A stretch of 64,000 bases of DNA from Opitutales bacterium (GCA_018700525.1 JABITN010000127.1:18943-82942); one strand, 5' to 3'. Shown: positions 44,455-53,934, numbered from the stretch's first letter. Made by a program: numbers and translations. Notes: generated by a model not told the origin, from the sequence alone.

Positions 44455-46452
44455 CTACCAGCCGTAGTTACGGCGAATGCGAACAGGTTCGTAGAGGTCT
44501 TGGGAGACTTCTTGAATGAAGCGACTGGGGGTGAGAAACATCGAGCCACCGCCTTTGGTATTCATTTTTGGATAGAGAAGATAGAGTTCGTCGCGGGCTC
44601 TTGTTACGGCGACGTAGAATAGGCGTCGCTCCTCTTCCGTATCGCCAGATTCGACGGCTCTGCGGATAGGAAATAGTCCCTCGGCGGCTCCAATCACGAA
44701 TACGATGTCGTATTCCAAGCCTTTTGCTTGGTGCACGGTTGTTAGGCGAATGGATTGATCTGAATCTTTCATACTCCGATCGGATACTTCGGAAGTGAGC
44801 AATGTGATCTGGGATATGAGGTCTTGCATCTCTTCGAATTGGGCAGCGAATCCGATGAGTGAAGTGAGGTCGTCCATTCGGGTGAGGTAGTTGTCGTAAG
44901 CACCTTGCAAATACAGGCTGTACCAGCCTTCGAGTCCCATTTGAACGACTTCCTCTGGCAAACCTGAGTCGTTGGCCTGTTTCATGTCTTGCAGGCTTTG
45001 GGCGAGCGATTCCCAATCTTGTCTTGAGGCGGCGGGAGCTTTCTTGACCACGGCATCTTCAGCGAGGGCATCAATGAAATCGATTTGTTTCGATTTGGCG
45101 GTCTCTACGGCGAGAGCGTAGAGTTTTTGGGCACTTTTCTCGCCAATTTTCGGAAGAAGGATGGCCAGTCGCATAAATGCCGATACATCGCGCGGGTTGT
45201 AGACCAGTCGAAGATGGGCGACCATGTCTTTAATGTGCGCTTGTTCGAAGAATCGGACGCCGCTTGTAATTTGATATTTGATACCGGAGCGTGAGAGCTC
45301 CATTTGCATGTCTAGGGATTGATAGTGCGCTCGATAGAGGATGGCGATTTCGCAGGCATCTTTCCCTTCGTTGAGGAGTCCGCGGATGCGATTGATGACG
45401 AATTGGGCCTGTTCTTTTCCGTCCATCGCTTGGACGATGTAGGGCGATTGACTAGATGGTTTGAAGGCCCGCAGTTCCTTGTCGAATCCGCGTGTGCTAC
45501 GGTTTTGGATAACGGCGTTGGCGAACGATAGAATCTCGGGAGTGCTTCGGTAGTTGATTTCGATCCTTAGGATTTCCGAACCAGGATGGCGGTCGGGAAA
45601 CGTTAGGATATTTTCGTAGTTCGCGCCGCGCCAGGAGTAGATGCATTGGGCGTCGTCGCCGACGGCCATGATCTGATGATTGGCACCCATGGTATCGATA
45701 ATTTTGGCCTGAAGGGTGTTAGTATCCTGGTATTCGTCTACAAGCGTATGGCGGAAGCGTTTGTTGTAGTGCTCCTTGATTTCGGGAGCGACCTCCATGA
45801 GTTTGAGCCAATTGACGAGCAAGTCGTCGTAGTCGACCACTTGCTGCTCAGCTTTGCGTTTGGCGTACACATCCGAGAACGACTGGATACGATCGGTGAG
45901 TTCGTGGTATTGCGGAAAGTGATGGATGATCGTTTCTTCGATGGAGCTGCACGTGTTGCGAGCCATGCTGACGACCGAGGAAAGCGGGCGAGGTTTTGGG
46001 TGAGTCTTATTTTTGAAGAAGGAGGTATCTACGGTTTCGACTGCGCTTTTGAGGATAGATTCAGCTTCGCTTGAATCGAGGATTGTGAAGTTTTTGGCCA
46101 TTCCGATCGCTTCGCCGTGCATTCGCAGGAGTCGGTGGCCAATGCTGTGGAAAGTCCCGCCCCAGAAGCGTCGTGCTTCGATTCCGGTGAGGTCTTCCAC
46201 GCGGTTAAGCATTTCTTTGGCTGCTTTGTTCGTGAAGGTAAGCAGGAGAATGTCGCCTGGGTTCACACCTTTCGAAAGCAAGTAGGCTACTCGGTAGGTA
46301 AGGGTGCGGGTCTTTCCGCTGCCTGCCCCGGCGAGGATGAGTAAGGGGCCTGGTTCGGCAGTAACAGCTGCTAACTGATCATCGTTCAATTCGCTCTTGA
46401 AGTCGATGGGCGGAATATCGGAAGGTATTGTGGCTGGAAGATTGAAATCCAT
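44455..46452 (-). CDS. UvrD/PcrA/Rep-family 3'-5' DNA helicase
   Basis: A 665-residue superfamily 1A helicase. Q-motif region is ELNDDQLAAVTAE, motif I is AGAGSGKTRTLTYRV (42-48 for the P-loop), motif II is LVDEYQDTN, motif III is VGDDAQCIYSWRGANYENIL. Motif IV is NYRSTPEIL, motif V VHQAKGLEYDIVFV, motif VI EERRLFYVAVTRARDELYL. It is shorter at the C-terminus than E. coli UvrD (720), lacking the Tudor-like tail. Function is in repair and replication-fork processing. Confidence 0.92.
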   Translation of the reverse strand: MDFNLPATIPSDIPPIDFKSELNDDQLAAVTAEPGPLLILAGAGSGKTRTLTYRVAYLLSKGVNPGDILLLTFTNKAAKEMLNRVEDLTGIEARRFWGGTFHSIGHRLLRMHGEAIGMAKNFTILDSSEAESILKSAVETVDTSFFKNKTHPKPRPLSSVVSMARNTCSSIEETIIHHFPQYHELTDRIQSFSDVYAKRKAEQQVVDYDDLLVNWLKLMEVAPEIKEHYNKRFRHTLVDEYQDTNTLQAKIIDTMGANHQIMAVGDDAQCIYSWRGANYENILTFPDRHPGSEILRIEINYRSTPEILSFANAVIQNRSTRGFDKELRAFKPSSQSPYIVQAMDGKEQAQFVINRIRGLLNEGKDACEIAILYRAHYQSLDMQMELSRSGIKYQITSGVRFFEQAHIKDMVAHLRLVYNPRDVSAFMRLAILLPKIGEKSAQKLYALAVETAKSKQIDFIDALAEDAVVKKAPAASRQDWESLAQSLQDMKQANDSGLPEEVVQMGLEGWYSLYLQGAYDNYLTRMDDLTSLIGFAAQFEEMQDLISQITLLTSEVSDRSMKDSDQSIRLTTVHQAKGLEYDIVFVIGAAEGLFPIRRAVESGDTEEERRLFYVAVTRARDELYLLYPKMNTKGGGSMFLTPSRFIQEVSQDLYEPVRIRRNYGW

Positions 46453-46644
46453 CGATTGGAAGTAAAAAGGAATTGTGCGGCGGGAAGAAGGTTTTTGTTT
46501 AGGGAAGTGAATCCTTATTACTGGGAGTTCGAAGCAGTTCGAGTGGTTCCCCTTTTATACCTGATGTGAATTTCCGCTATGGGTGTAAATCCGCTCCTGC
46601 ATTGATTTATTCTACTAACTCGTCAAAGAGTGGCAATTATATCG

Positions 46645-46681
46645 AAAAAAATGTAAGACGGTCGTAAGGGTCCGACTTACG
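46645..46681 (-). terminator. Intrinsic terminator after proB
   Basis: On the minus strand just past the proB stop codon, CGTAAG-TCGGACC-CTTACG forms a hairpin. A longer imperfect stem can form between GTAAGTCGGACC and GACCGTCTTAC. Seven T residues (A-run at 46645-46651 on the plus strand) follow. The two foldings share the middle CTTACG segment. Confidence 0.65.
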
Positions 46682-46694
46682 TGGGAATATCTTT

Positions 46695-47780
46695 TTAGAG
46701 AAGCACCAGAGCGTCGCGGTGGATGGCTTCGAAGCGTTTTCGGTCGGGGAATATTGCCTCTATTTCGGTGGCGCTTTTGCCGGCGATTTGTTGAATGTCA
46801 TGGCTGGAAAAAGCGCTTTCGCCTCGGGCGATGGGTTCGCCGTTGGGGTTGAGGACGTCGATGACGTCGCCCGCATGGAAATTGCCATCGCAATGACTGA
46901 TTCCTGCAGCGAGCAAACTGCGTTCATCGCGAATGAGTGCAGCACAGGCGCCTTCGTCGATTTTGATGGAACCGGATGGGCGTTGAAAATAAGCGAGCCA
47001 GCGTTTTTTGGATACGAGTGGGGCTTGGCTGGCGGCGAAGCGCGTACCGATACTTTCGCCGTCGAGAAGGCGGAGGATTATGTTTTCCTCGGCTCCGTGA
47101 GCGATGAAGGTTTCGCAGCCGGCATTGGTGGCGAGTTTGGCGGCTTGTATTTTCGGGATCATTCCTCCCACTGCGGTTGGCGAATTGGTGCCTTTGGCCA
47201 TTGCCTCGATTTCGGGCGTGATTGAATCGACGACGGGTATGACCTCGCCGGTGCCTTCTATGTCGATCAAGCCTGGAGCAGTCGAGAGCATGTATATTTG
47301 GTCGGCTTCGGTGAGACTGGCGACCATGGCTCCGAGAATGTCGTTGTTGCCGAATTTGATTTCGAAAGCGCTGACCGAATCGTTTTCATTGATAACGGGA
47401 ACGACTTGGTAATTGAGCAATTGGTCTACAGTTGCTTTGGCGTTCACGTATCGATTGCGAATCCGGAGGCCTTCGTGGGTTAGCAGAATCTGTCCGACTA
47501 CGAGACCGTAGGGATCGAGACCTCTCTGCCAGCATTGGATGAGGCGGCTTTGTCCGATTGCTGCGCAAGCTTGCTGCTTGGCCAGGGTTGCGGGTCGGGA
47601 TTGCAAATCGAGCACGCCCATACCCATGCCGACCGCGCCGGAACTGACGATCAGTACTTCGATCTCTCGTTTGCGGATGGTTGCCACTTGGGAGCAAATC
47701 GCATCAATCCTATTAGTATCGACCTTACCGATACCCGTTGTGAGGATGCCCGTTCCGAGCTTTATGACGATGCGTTTCAC
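46695..47780 (-). CDS. proB: Glutamate 5-kinase
   Basis: A 361-residue amino-acid-kinase protein. It begins KRIVIKLGTGILTTGIGKVD, continues VSSGAVGMGMGVL, NDSVSAFEIKFGNNDILGA (substrate and metal site) and GTNSPTAVGGMIPKIQAAKLAT. The C-terminal 90 residues are a PUA domain (GSIKIDEGACAALI and GESAFSSHDIQQIAGKS). It phosphorylates glutamate in proline synthesis. proA, often adjacent, is not found here. It is third in a minus-strand run after pyrH and frr, with an 86-base gap to frr. Confidence 0.94.
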   Translation of the reverse strand: MKRIVIKLGTGILTTGIGKVDTNRIDAICSQVATIRKREIEVLIVSSGAVGMGMGVLDLQSRPATLAKQQACAAIGQSRLIQCWQRGLDPYGLVVGQILLTHEGLRIRNRYVNAKATVDQLLNYQVVPVINENDSVSAFEIKFGNNDILGAMVASLTEADQIYMLSTAPGLIDIEGTGEVIPVVDSITPEIEAMAKGTNSPTAVGGMIPKIQAAKLATNAGCETFIAHGAEENIILRLLDGESIGTRFAASQAPLVSKKRWLAYFQRPSGSIKIDEGACAALIRDERSLLAAGISHCDGNFHAGDVIDVLNPNGEPIARGESAFSSHDIQQIAGKSATEIEAIFPDRKRFEAIHRDALVLL

Positions 47781-47866
47781 GTTGGAAGTATTCAGGCTGT
47801 AGGAGACGTAAACCTACAGCCTAAAATTTAAATTCCTGAAATTTAGCGGATTAGGCGAGGAAGCGC

Positions 47867-48427
47867 TTATATGGTTAGCAAATCTTTTTCCTTCGCTGCG
47901 AGCAGGCCGTTGATCTTTTTGATCGCTTCGTCGGTCCCGGATTGTATCCCCTTTTCTCCGCGCTTGAGATCGTCTTCGGAGATACCGCCGTCTTTTTGCA
48001 ATTTCTTGATGTGATCCATCGCGTCGTGGCGCGCTTTGCGGACGCCGACTCGAGCGTCTTCAGCGTGCTTGCCAACGAGTTTGACCAGTTCTTGGCGACG
48101 TTCTCCAGTCAAGTCGGGTAGCGGCAGGCGAATGACATCGCCCATGATTGCTGGAGTGATTCCGACGTTCGAGGTTTGGAGCGCCTTTTCGATCGCCTTG
48201 AGAGTGGTCTTGTCCCAGGGAGTGATCGCTATCGTTCGATTGTCAGGAGTCGAGATGGCTGCCATATCGCGGATGGCCATTCGGCTGCCATAGGCTTCGA
48301 CCATAACGCCTTCGACCATAGTCGGATTGGCTTTCCCTGTGTTGATGGCTGCGAATTCGTGGGATGCGTGATTAGACGCTTTTTCCACGCCTTCTTCGAA
48401 GTTTAGAAAGATTTCATCTTCGTCCAT
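47867..48427 (-). CDS. frr: Ribosome recycling factor
   Basis: A 186-residue RRF of standard size. It has the helical signature EEGVEKASNHASHEFAAINTGKANPTMVEGVMVEAYG, PDNRTIAITPWDKTTLKAIEKAL, GDVIRLPLPDLTGERRQELVK, and the C-terminal VGVRKARHDAMDHIKKLQKDGGISEDD. It works with EF-G to split post-termination ribosomes. It follows pyrH by 45 bases, the classical rpsB-tsf-pyrH-frr neighbourhood, of which only the last two are here. Confidence 0.96.
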   Translation of the reverse strand: MDEDEIFLNFEEGVEKASNHASHEFAAINTGKANPTMVEGVMVEAYGSRMAIRDMAAISTPDNRTIAITPWDKTTLKAIEKALQTSNVGITPAIMGDVIRLPLPDLTGERRQELVKLVGKHAEDARVGVRKARHDAMDHIKKLQKDGGISEDDLKRGEKGIQSGTDEAIKKINGLLAAKEKDLLTI

Positions 48428-48472
48428 AAAATGTAAGGTTTTTGGGTTTGGGTTTGGAAAAAAGATATATGC

Positions 48473-49225
48473 TTATTGGGGTTTGGAGCATACGAGAGTT
48501 CCGATTTTTTCGCCAAGAATAGCTCTCCGGATGCTGCCTTCTTCGTTGAGGCTGAGAACCATAATTGGGACTTCGTTGTCCATGCACAATGAGAACGCCG
48601 TTGAATCGAGGATATTCAGGCGGCTTTGAAGGGCATCGATGTACGTGATTTGGTCGTATTTGATCGCGTCGTCGTGTTTCATCGGATCCTTATCATAGAT
48701 GCCATCGACCTTTGTAGCCTTCATAATGACGTCCGCTTGGATTTCGCTGGCTCGAAGAGCGGCGGCGGTATCCGTGGAAAAATAGGGATTTCCGGTACCG
48801 GCGACGAAAATGACAACGCGACCGCGTTCCAAATGCCGTATAGCACGGCGTAAAATGAAGGGTTCGGCGACCTGATTCATCGGAATCGAGGTTTGGACTC
48901 GGGTTACGACGTCCATTTTCTCCAAGCACTCCATGAATGCGAGGCCGTTAATAACGGTAGAAAGCATCCCCATGTAGTCGCCAGTGGTGCGGTCGACTCC
49001 ACGATCCTTAGAACCAGAGAGTCCTCGGAAGATATTTCCCCCTCCAATAACGATACAGACCTCAGTTCCGAGGGCATGGATCTCTTTGACCTGCTGACAG
49101 ATACGTTTAAGCGTATCCCAATCTATGGGATCGCCGGTTTCCGAGCTTCGCAGGACTTCGCCACTTAGCTTGAGAATGACACGTTTGTACTTCGGTTGGC
49201 CGTCCGGATTTGAGTCTAGGGACAT
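48473..49225 (-). CDS. pyrH: UMP kinase
   Basis: A 250-residue amino-acid-kinase-fold UMP kinase. It starts [25 protein letters not shown], then [59 protein letters not shown], and [13 protein letters not shown]. The enzyme makes UDP from UMP and in bacteria is a hexamer regulated by GTP and UTP. It heads the pyrH-frr-proB run. rpsB and tsf are not in front of it; the tRNA-Gln gene lies on the other strand. Confidence 0.96.
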   Translation of the reverse strand: MSLDSNPDGQPKYKRVILKLSGEVLRSSETGDPIDWDTLKRICQQVKEIHALGTEVCIVIGGGNIFRGLSGSKDRGVDRTTGDYMGMLSTVINGLAFMECLEKMDVVTRVQTSIPMNQVAEPFILRRAIRHLERGRVVIFVAGTGNPYFSTDTAAALRASEIQADVIMKATKVDGIYDKDPMKHDDAIKYDQITYIDALQSRLNILDSTAFSLCMDNEVPIMVLSLNEEGSIRRAILGEKIGTLVCSKPQ

Positions 49226-49339
49226 TAAAAACTCGTTAAGTCATAGGGAGTTGGAGTCGTCAATGCTGTCTTTTGAAAAAAGCTCTATTTCAGCGCTTGA
49301 CGCGATAGGCTTCTGTTACCAACTTATCCGGCTTTTGAC

Positions 49340-49413
49340 AGCCCGATGGTGTAATGGTAGCACACCTGGTTTTGGTCCAGGCGGTCGGGGTTCGAACCCC
49401 TGTCGGGCTGCCA
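49340..49413 (+). tRNA. tRNA-Gln (anticodon TTG)
   Basis: A full cloverleaf. Acceptor arms AGCCCGA (49340-49346) and TCGGGCT (49403-49409) pair over seven bases, discriminator G and an encoded CCA follow. The D-arm holds AATGGTAG. The anticodon stem CCTGG/CCAGG encloses TTTTGGT with anticodon TTG, and the T-arm has GTTCGAAC. The anticodon UUG decodes CAA and, by wobble, CAG. The adjacent downstream DNA is degenerate, fitting use of the tRNA as an integration point in the past. Confidence 0.95.
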
Positions 49414-49686
49414 CACTACTCCCAGAGTAACCTATGACCCAATAATAAGCTGCCTTAGATCTGCGTTTGCCAGGTGCTTGAACCTCTTGAGCGGCTTGGC
49501 AGAACCCGCGAAGCGAGTGGAGAAAGGATAATGCAGCTTGTTACTGCGGTTCGCTTGATCGAATACTTGGAAGGTCGATTCTATCATCGGAAATCACGGT
49601 GAAATAGTGCCTTTCAGTTCGAAAATGAACTGGAAAAAGATTTCGGTTTGTCTAAAAAAGAATAGCGGTGTCTGTTCGGAATCCGA
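49414..49686. other. tRNA-flanking region without a gene
   Basis: No coding frame is supported. An inverted pair TGCCA/TGGCA surrounds a weaker stem at roughly 49469-49502. A short perfect hairpin CAGTTC-GAAAAT-GAACTG lies at about 49615-49632 without a T-run. No copy of the tRNA 3' end that would mark an attachment site was noticed here. Confidence 0.4.
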
Positions 49687-50504
49687 TTGGGAATGAATAA
49701 GTTTTATATTTCTGCTGAGTGGCTAAAACCGATGGAGGAGGCTTTCGTCAAAGGAGGGAAAATGCATACCTTGCCTTTCTTCGATCTCGGAGTGGGCATT
49801 GGCGACCCTCAGGATTTACTGCGGCGTTATGTTCAGTCGTTGTGTAGGTACCAAGATCATGTCGGAAATTCCGGCAAAACGTTCTGCATGGCTTTCGACG
49901 CGATCAACTTTTTTATGGGGGACGGGGTGTATGTCGCGATTCAAGGTGGGAATCAGATGCGGGGTTTGGGAGATTTGGGAACGGGCAAGACCTCGCTGCT
50001 TTTGCTTTTGAAAATGGTCAACGACCTCGGGATTCGATCGGAGGAATATACCTGCGAATACCTTCAAACCGGTCCGGATATGTTGGATCGTCTCGAGGAG
50101 GTTTCGAATCCTGCGAAAACGATTCTTTTTTGGATGGTATGGACGGGGCGCTTGCGGCGGTCGGAACGGTGCGTGAGCGGTGTTTGGAGCTTCTGGAAGC
50201 GACTCGTGGGTTTCATCGTACTTTCTTGTCCTGTGAGAACCGCTTTTTCTTTCGAAATACTTGCGCTCGGGAAGAAGGTGACGGCAATGTGCGGGAATGG
50301 TGTTTCGACCGTGATAAACGATTTTCTTTACGCGTATTATCGGATCTGCAAGGAGAGGAAAGGGGAGAAATACGGGCGGTCCGAGGTGAAAGCTGGAGTA
50401 GCTTGGTCTATGCTTGCGGTACTACGAATCGAAATTGGTATTCTCCGCAAGAAATCAGAAGTAATATCGGATTTAGCGTGGCTTTAACGCCACGATCGAA
50501 ATGA
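49687..50504 (+). pseudogene. Broken NACHT-NTPase / FGE-sulfatase fusion gene
   Basis: Two reading frames make one remnant. The first frame (49687 on) has DGVYVAIQGG and a Walker A GDLGTGKTSLLLLL, then DMLDRLEEVSNPAKTILF. It then shifts at a run of six T residues (50126-50131). In the other frame, from the same point, the reading continues as Walker B FLDGMDGALAAVG, RERCLELLEATRGFHRTFLSC, the usual NACHT helix and CRxxF sensor. A few codons later it jumps to the end of a formylglycine-generating-enzyme domain: GNVREWCFDR, AVRGESWSSL, TTNRNWYSP, SNIGFSVAL. One missing T plus a large internal deletion explain it. The next gene starts 10 bases later. Confidence 0.7.
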
Positions 50505-50514
50505 AGTTTTTTCT

Positions 50515-51672
50515 ATGGAAAAAGTAATTCAAAAAGCCATCCACAAATGGTGTGGGATTGTCTTATTTGTTCTTCTGTCAATGTCAGTGATTGCGGAAGA
50601 TCGTTATTTGGGTATTCCGAGGACCGAGATTGAATTGATATTGGATCGTGGATACAATTTGGAATCGAGCGTTCCGGGACTGATCGATGCTATGATCAGC
50701 GATTATCCGGAGTCGCCTTTGGGCTTATGTTTGAAAGCGGCACGTCTTTTTCGGCTAGACGATTATGCGGAGGGTTCGGATGAGGCGATAGCTAAGTTGT
50801 TCGAAGAAATCTCGAAGGATGCGATCGCTGCAAGCGAAACCTATTACCAGGCGAATCCTGAGGATCCTGCGGCTCGTTATACGGTGGCAATGTGCGAGTT
50901 GAACTTGGCTCGATATTATATCGACCATGGACGATGGCTTGGGGGCTTTTTTAAAGCCCGATCAGGCATGGCGCATCTGAACCAATTATTAAAGGAGTAT
51001 CCGGATTTCCATGATGCGAAAATGCCCCTGGGCGTAGCGAATTGCTTTCTCGATAAAGTGCCTACCTACCTTAAGCCTATAGCTCGACTTTTGCGTTTTT
51101 CTGGGGACATGGAGCTGGGTTTGCAGCAATTGAAGGATGCGGAGACGAAGGGATTTTTAACACGGCATGAAAGCTTGTATTATCAAGTAGCGATTCAGTG
51201 GGTATTAATCGAAGATCGGGAAGCGGCGAAGGTGATCTTGGATAGGTTCGTAAAACGTTTTCCTCGGAATTCGAACTCACTGCTTTTGCGGGCTCATTTG
51301 GCGAGGCAAATGGAGGATTTCGAAATGGCGTTTCACTTGTACGAGTCAATTCTTAGCATGCCTGAAGCCGACTATTTGAAGGATATTCGTGATTGGGTCG
51401 TTTGGCATTCGGGAAACGCTGCTTTGCATCTTGAAGATGCGGAGATGGCTCTTGAGAAGGCGGAATGGGTTTTGGATACGGTCGAGGAAGATCGAAAGGA
51501 GCTTCGAGCCTGGGGTTTTACGCTAAAAGGCAATGCCTTGGTCCATATAGGGAAACGGGACGAGGCACGGGAGGCGTTCAGTTTCGTCAGAAAGAAGGAT
51601 AATGCGGAAGCGTACAATGCGGTTCGCGAAACCTTGGAAGAAATGCGCCGAGACGAGGCTGGGGATCAGTGA
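50515..51672 (+). CDS. Secreted TPR-repeat protein
   Basis: A 385-residue protein. A membrane/signal segment (GIVLFVLLSMSVIAEDR) is followed by helical repeats resembling tetratricopeptide repeats: YPESPLGLCLKAARLFRLDDYAEG, NPEDPAARYTVAMCELNLARYY, GRWLGGFFKARSGMAHLNQLLKEYP, and later FPRNSNSLLLRAHLARQMEDFEMAFHLYESIL. No enzyme motif is present. Probably a periplasmic scaffold. The 3' end overlaps the convergent CDF gene by 7 bases. Confidence 0.75.
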   Translation: MEKVIQKAIHKWCGIVLFVLLSMSVIAEDRYLGIPRTEIELILDRGYNLESSVPGLIDAMISDYPESPLGLCLKAARLFRLDDYAEGSDEAIAKLFEEISKDAIAASETYYQANPEDPAARYTVAMCELNLARYYIDHGRWLGGFFKARSGMAHLNQLLKEYPDFHDAKMPLGVANCFLDKVPTYLKPIARLLRFSGDMELGLQQLKDAETKGFLTRHESLYYQVAIQWVLIEDREAAKVILDRFVKRFPRNSNSLLLRAHLARQMEDFEMAFHLYESILSMPEADYLKDIRDWVVWHSGNAALHLEDAEMALEKAEWVLDTVEEDRKELRAWGFTLKGNALVHIGKRDEAREAFSFVRKKDNAEAYNAVRETLEEMRRDEAGDQ

Positions 51673-52568
51673 TGATCCTCATGAGCGATTGCGGGTTCTA
51701 GGTGTGTGGTAACGAAGACTGGGGTTTCGATGGCCGATTCGATTTGACCCTCGATAATGGTGGCTTGTCGATGGGCTTCCTTGATCGATAGTTCGTCAGG
51801 AAATAACAGGTGCAATTCTATACGAAAGCCGTCGCCGGTCGATAGGTGGCGAACGCCGTGGAAATCGATTTCGAATTCGGCTTTCGCTTTTTCGAGAGTG
51901 TCGGCGATTATTTTATCGATTTCGGGGTCTGCGGCGTCGAGCAGGCCATTGATGCTTTGCCGCATCAGTTTGAAGCCGGAGAAGAGAATGTGCAGGGCGA
52001 GAACGAATGCGCAGATCGGATCGAAATAGTCCCAACCAGTGTACCAGGCCAAGCCTACTCCGAGCACGACGCCGAAGCTTGTCCAAGCATCCGTGAGTAC
52101 GTGTTTGCCGTTGGCTTCGAGAATGAGAGATCGTTTGCGTTTTCCGATTAGAATCAGATAGCTGCCTAGCGCTGCGTTGATGACGAGAGCACTTCCTGTC
52201 AGCCATAGCCCTGTATCCAATTTATGAATCTCGATTCCAGCGATTAGATTCTCGGTGGTTTCGTAGATGATGAACAAGGCGGCAATGATGATCATGGCGC
52301 CTTCGAATCCGGCAGACATGAAACTTATTTTTGCGTGTCCGTAGTGATGTTCCTGATCGGCTGGTTTGGAGGCTAGTCGGAGGCTGTAGGCGGCGAACCC
52401 GACTGCGAGTACGTGCACGATAGATTCGGTGGCATCGCTAAGAATCGCAGAGGAATGCGTTAAGGCGTATGCGTAGAATTTGAGGAAGAACATGCCAATG
52501 CCGACGATGAGCGAAAGTCGCATTGCAAAGTGTTTCTGGCGTTCTGAATTGGGGTCTACTGCAACCAC
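51666..52568 (-). CDS. Cation diffusion facilitator transporter
   Basis: A 300-residue CDF protein with six membrane helices and a C-terminal cytosolic ferredoxin-like domain. Metal-site residues: D45 in the second helix (AILSDATESIVHVL) and the HxxxD pair in the fifth (KHVLTDAWTSFG). The YiiP position D49 is serine, as in a branch with SDATES/SDALES motifs. HHYGHAKI is the histidine-rich family block. The tail VRHLSTGDGFRIELHLLFPDELSIKEAH matches the dimerising domain. Likely exports zinc, cobalt or iron in exchange for protons. Confidence 0.88.
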   Translation of the reverse strand: MVAVDPNSERQKHFAMRLSLIVGIGMFFLKFYAYALTHSSAILSDATESIVHVLAVGFAAYSLRLASKPADQEHHYGHAKISFMSAGFEGAMIIIAALFIIYETTENLIAGIEIHKLDTGLWLTGSALVINAALGSYLILIGKRKRSLILEANGKHVLTDAWTSFGVVLGVGLAWYTGWDYFDPICAFVLALHILFSGFKLMRQSINGLLDAADPEIDKIIADTLEKAKAEFEIDFHGVRHLSTGDGFRIELHLLFPDELSIKEAHRQATIIEGQIESAIETPVFVTTHLEPAIAHEDHH

Positions 52569-52638
52569 GTTAGATAAATGCGGGAAAACGATGAATCGAT
52601 GAAATCATTATCGATTTGGATATTCAGCCTTAAGGAGC

Positions 52639-53808
52639 TTAGCGGAGGAGTTTATTGACGAAGTCTGCGATGCGTTCCACGGCGCTTTGAAGCTGGCCGC
52701 TTGAGGTCGCGTAGCTGAAGCGAACGAAGCCTTCGCCGTTCTTTCCGAAATCGGTTCCGGAAACGCAGGCAACTCCGGCTTCTTGAAGGAGGCGTTCTGC
52801 GAGCTTCGCCGAGGGAATCCCGAGAGCGGAGGTATTGACGAATGCGTAGAAGGCTCCTTCGGGCAGTCGGCAATTAAGACCGTCGATCTGATTCAGACCA
52901 TGAATGAATCGATTGCGGCGGCGTTGGTAACGTTCTATTATTTCGGCGATGTATCGGTCGCCTTGTTCGATTGCGGCGACTCCTGCTTTTTGGGTAAATC
53001 CGGCCGTGCAGCCGACTGCATGAGTAATCAGGAGCGAGACTTTGCGAGCTAGTTTTTCCGGCATGACTGCGTAGCCGAGTCGCCAACCGGTCATGGCGTA
53101 GGATTTCGAAAATCCGTCGACGACAATTGTTCTCTCGGCCATTCCGTCGATGGCGTAAATCGACTCGGCTTTGATATTATCGTAAACGAGGCGCGAGTAG
53201 ATTTCGTCGCTCATAACCCAGAAGTCGTGTTTTTGGGCGAGTCGGGCGATGGTTTCGAGATCTGCTTTGGGTATAACGCCGCCGGTAGGGTTGGCAGGAG
53301 AATTGAGGATCAGCAGTTTTGTACGTGGAGAGATTCGGGCGGCGAGTGCGCCGAGGTCGAATGAAAAGCTATTCGCTTCAATTAAGGGCACGGGTACGGG
53401 CGTACCGCCCGCGAGTTCGATTGTCGAACGATAGGAAGGGAATCCGGGATCGGGATAGAGAACCTCGTCGCCGGGTTCTACGAGAGCAAGCATAGGAAAG
53501 AGGAGGACGGGTTTGGCTCCGGGAGCCACTACTACTTGAGAGGGGTCTGCTAGAATCGACCGTCGCTGGCTGTATTGAGCGATGGTTTCTCGAAGGTCGG
53601 CATAACCTTCGGGTGGGTTGTAGCGGGTGAACCCTGCGTCGATTGCGTCTTTGCCGGCTTGGATGATTTCGGGGAACGTGCCGAAGTCCGGTTGACCGAT
53701 TTCCAAGTGAATGATGTCTCGGCCTTTCTTTTCGAGGGCGGAAGCGAGAGCCATAACGCTATAGGCTCCTTCGGGGCCGAGTCCTTTTATTCTAGATGCG
53801 AAATTCAT
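52639..53808 (-). CDS. PLP-dependent class I aminotransferase
   Basis: A 389-residue fold-type I aminotransferase (AspB/AspC-like subgroup I-gamma). It includes LEIGQPDFGTFPEIIQAG, NPPEGYADLRETIAQY, LNSPANPTGGVIPKADLETIARLA, WVMSDEIYSRLVYD, and VDGFSKSYAMTGWRLGYAVMPEKLA with the PLP lysine in SKSYAMTGWR. The last is the typical aspartate aminotransferase signature. Donor specificity (aspartate, aromatic or branched amino acids) is not readable. Confidence 0.88.
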   Translation of the reverse strand: MNFASRIKGLGPEGAYSVMALASALEKKGRDIIHLEIGQPDFGTFPEIIQAGKDAIDAGFTRYNPPEGYADLRETIAQYSQRRSILADPSQVVVAPGAKPVLLFPMLALVEPGDEVLYPDPGFPSYRSTIELAGGTPVPVPLIEANSFSFDLGALAARISPRTKLLILNSPANPTGGVIPKADLETIARLAQKHDFWVMSDEIYSRLVYDNIKAESIYAIDGMAERTIVVDGFSKSYAMTGWRLGYAVMPEKLARKVSLLITHAVGCTAGFTQKAGVAAIEQGDRYIAEIIERYQRRRNRFIHGLNQIDGLNCRLPEGAFYAFVNTSALGIPSAKLAERLLQEAGVACVSGTDFGKNGEGFVRFSYATSSGQLQSAVERIADFVNKLLR

Positions 53809-53903
53809 ACGGGGTTTTCAGATCGACCTTGGGGTGAATCGTCAGTAAGTCGAGACGGTCGCGTTTTTTTGGGTACTATTTTTCTACCTGGAATCCGGGT
53901 GTT

Positions 53904-53934
53904 AAAAAGCCCGCTCATCATAGTGAAGCGGGCT
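53904..53934 (-). terminator. Intrinsic terminator of the preceding membrane-protein gene
   Basis: Eight-base perfect arms AGCCCGCT (53908-53915) and AGCGGGCT (53927-53934) around an 11-base loop. On the minus strand the stem is followed by five T residues. It serves the gene ending at 53961. Confidence 0.85.

Noticed and set aside
49297..49339. Promoter of tRNA-Gln (TTGACG with a downstream TATCCG)
   Set aside because: The spacing is about 22 bases instead of 16-18, so it is not listed.
50120..50140. Programmed -1 frameshifting to make a full NACHT-FGE protein
   Set aside because: The T-run is not in the X XXY YYZ phase, and the FGE part is reached only through a large deletion, so decay fits better.
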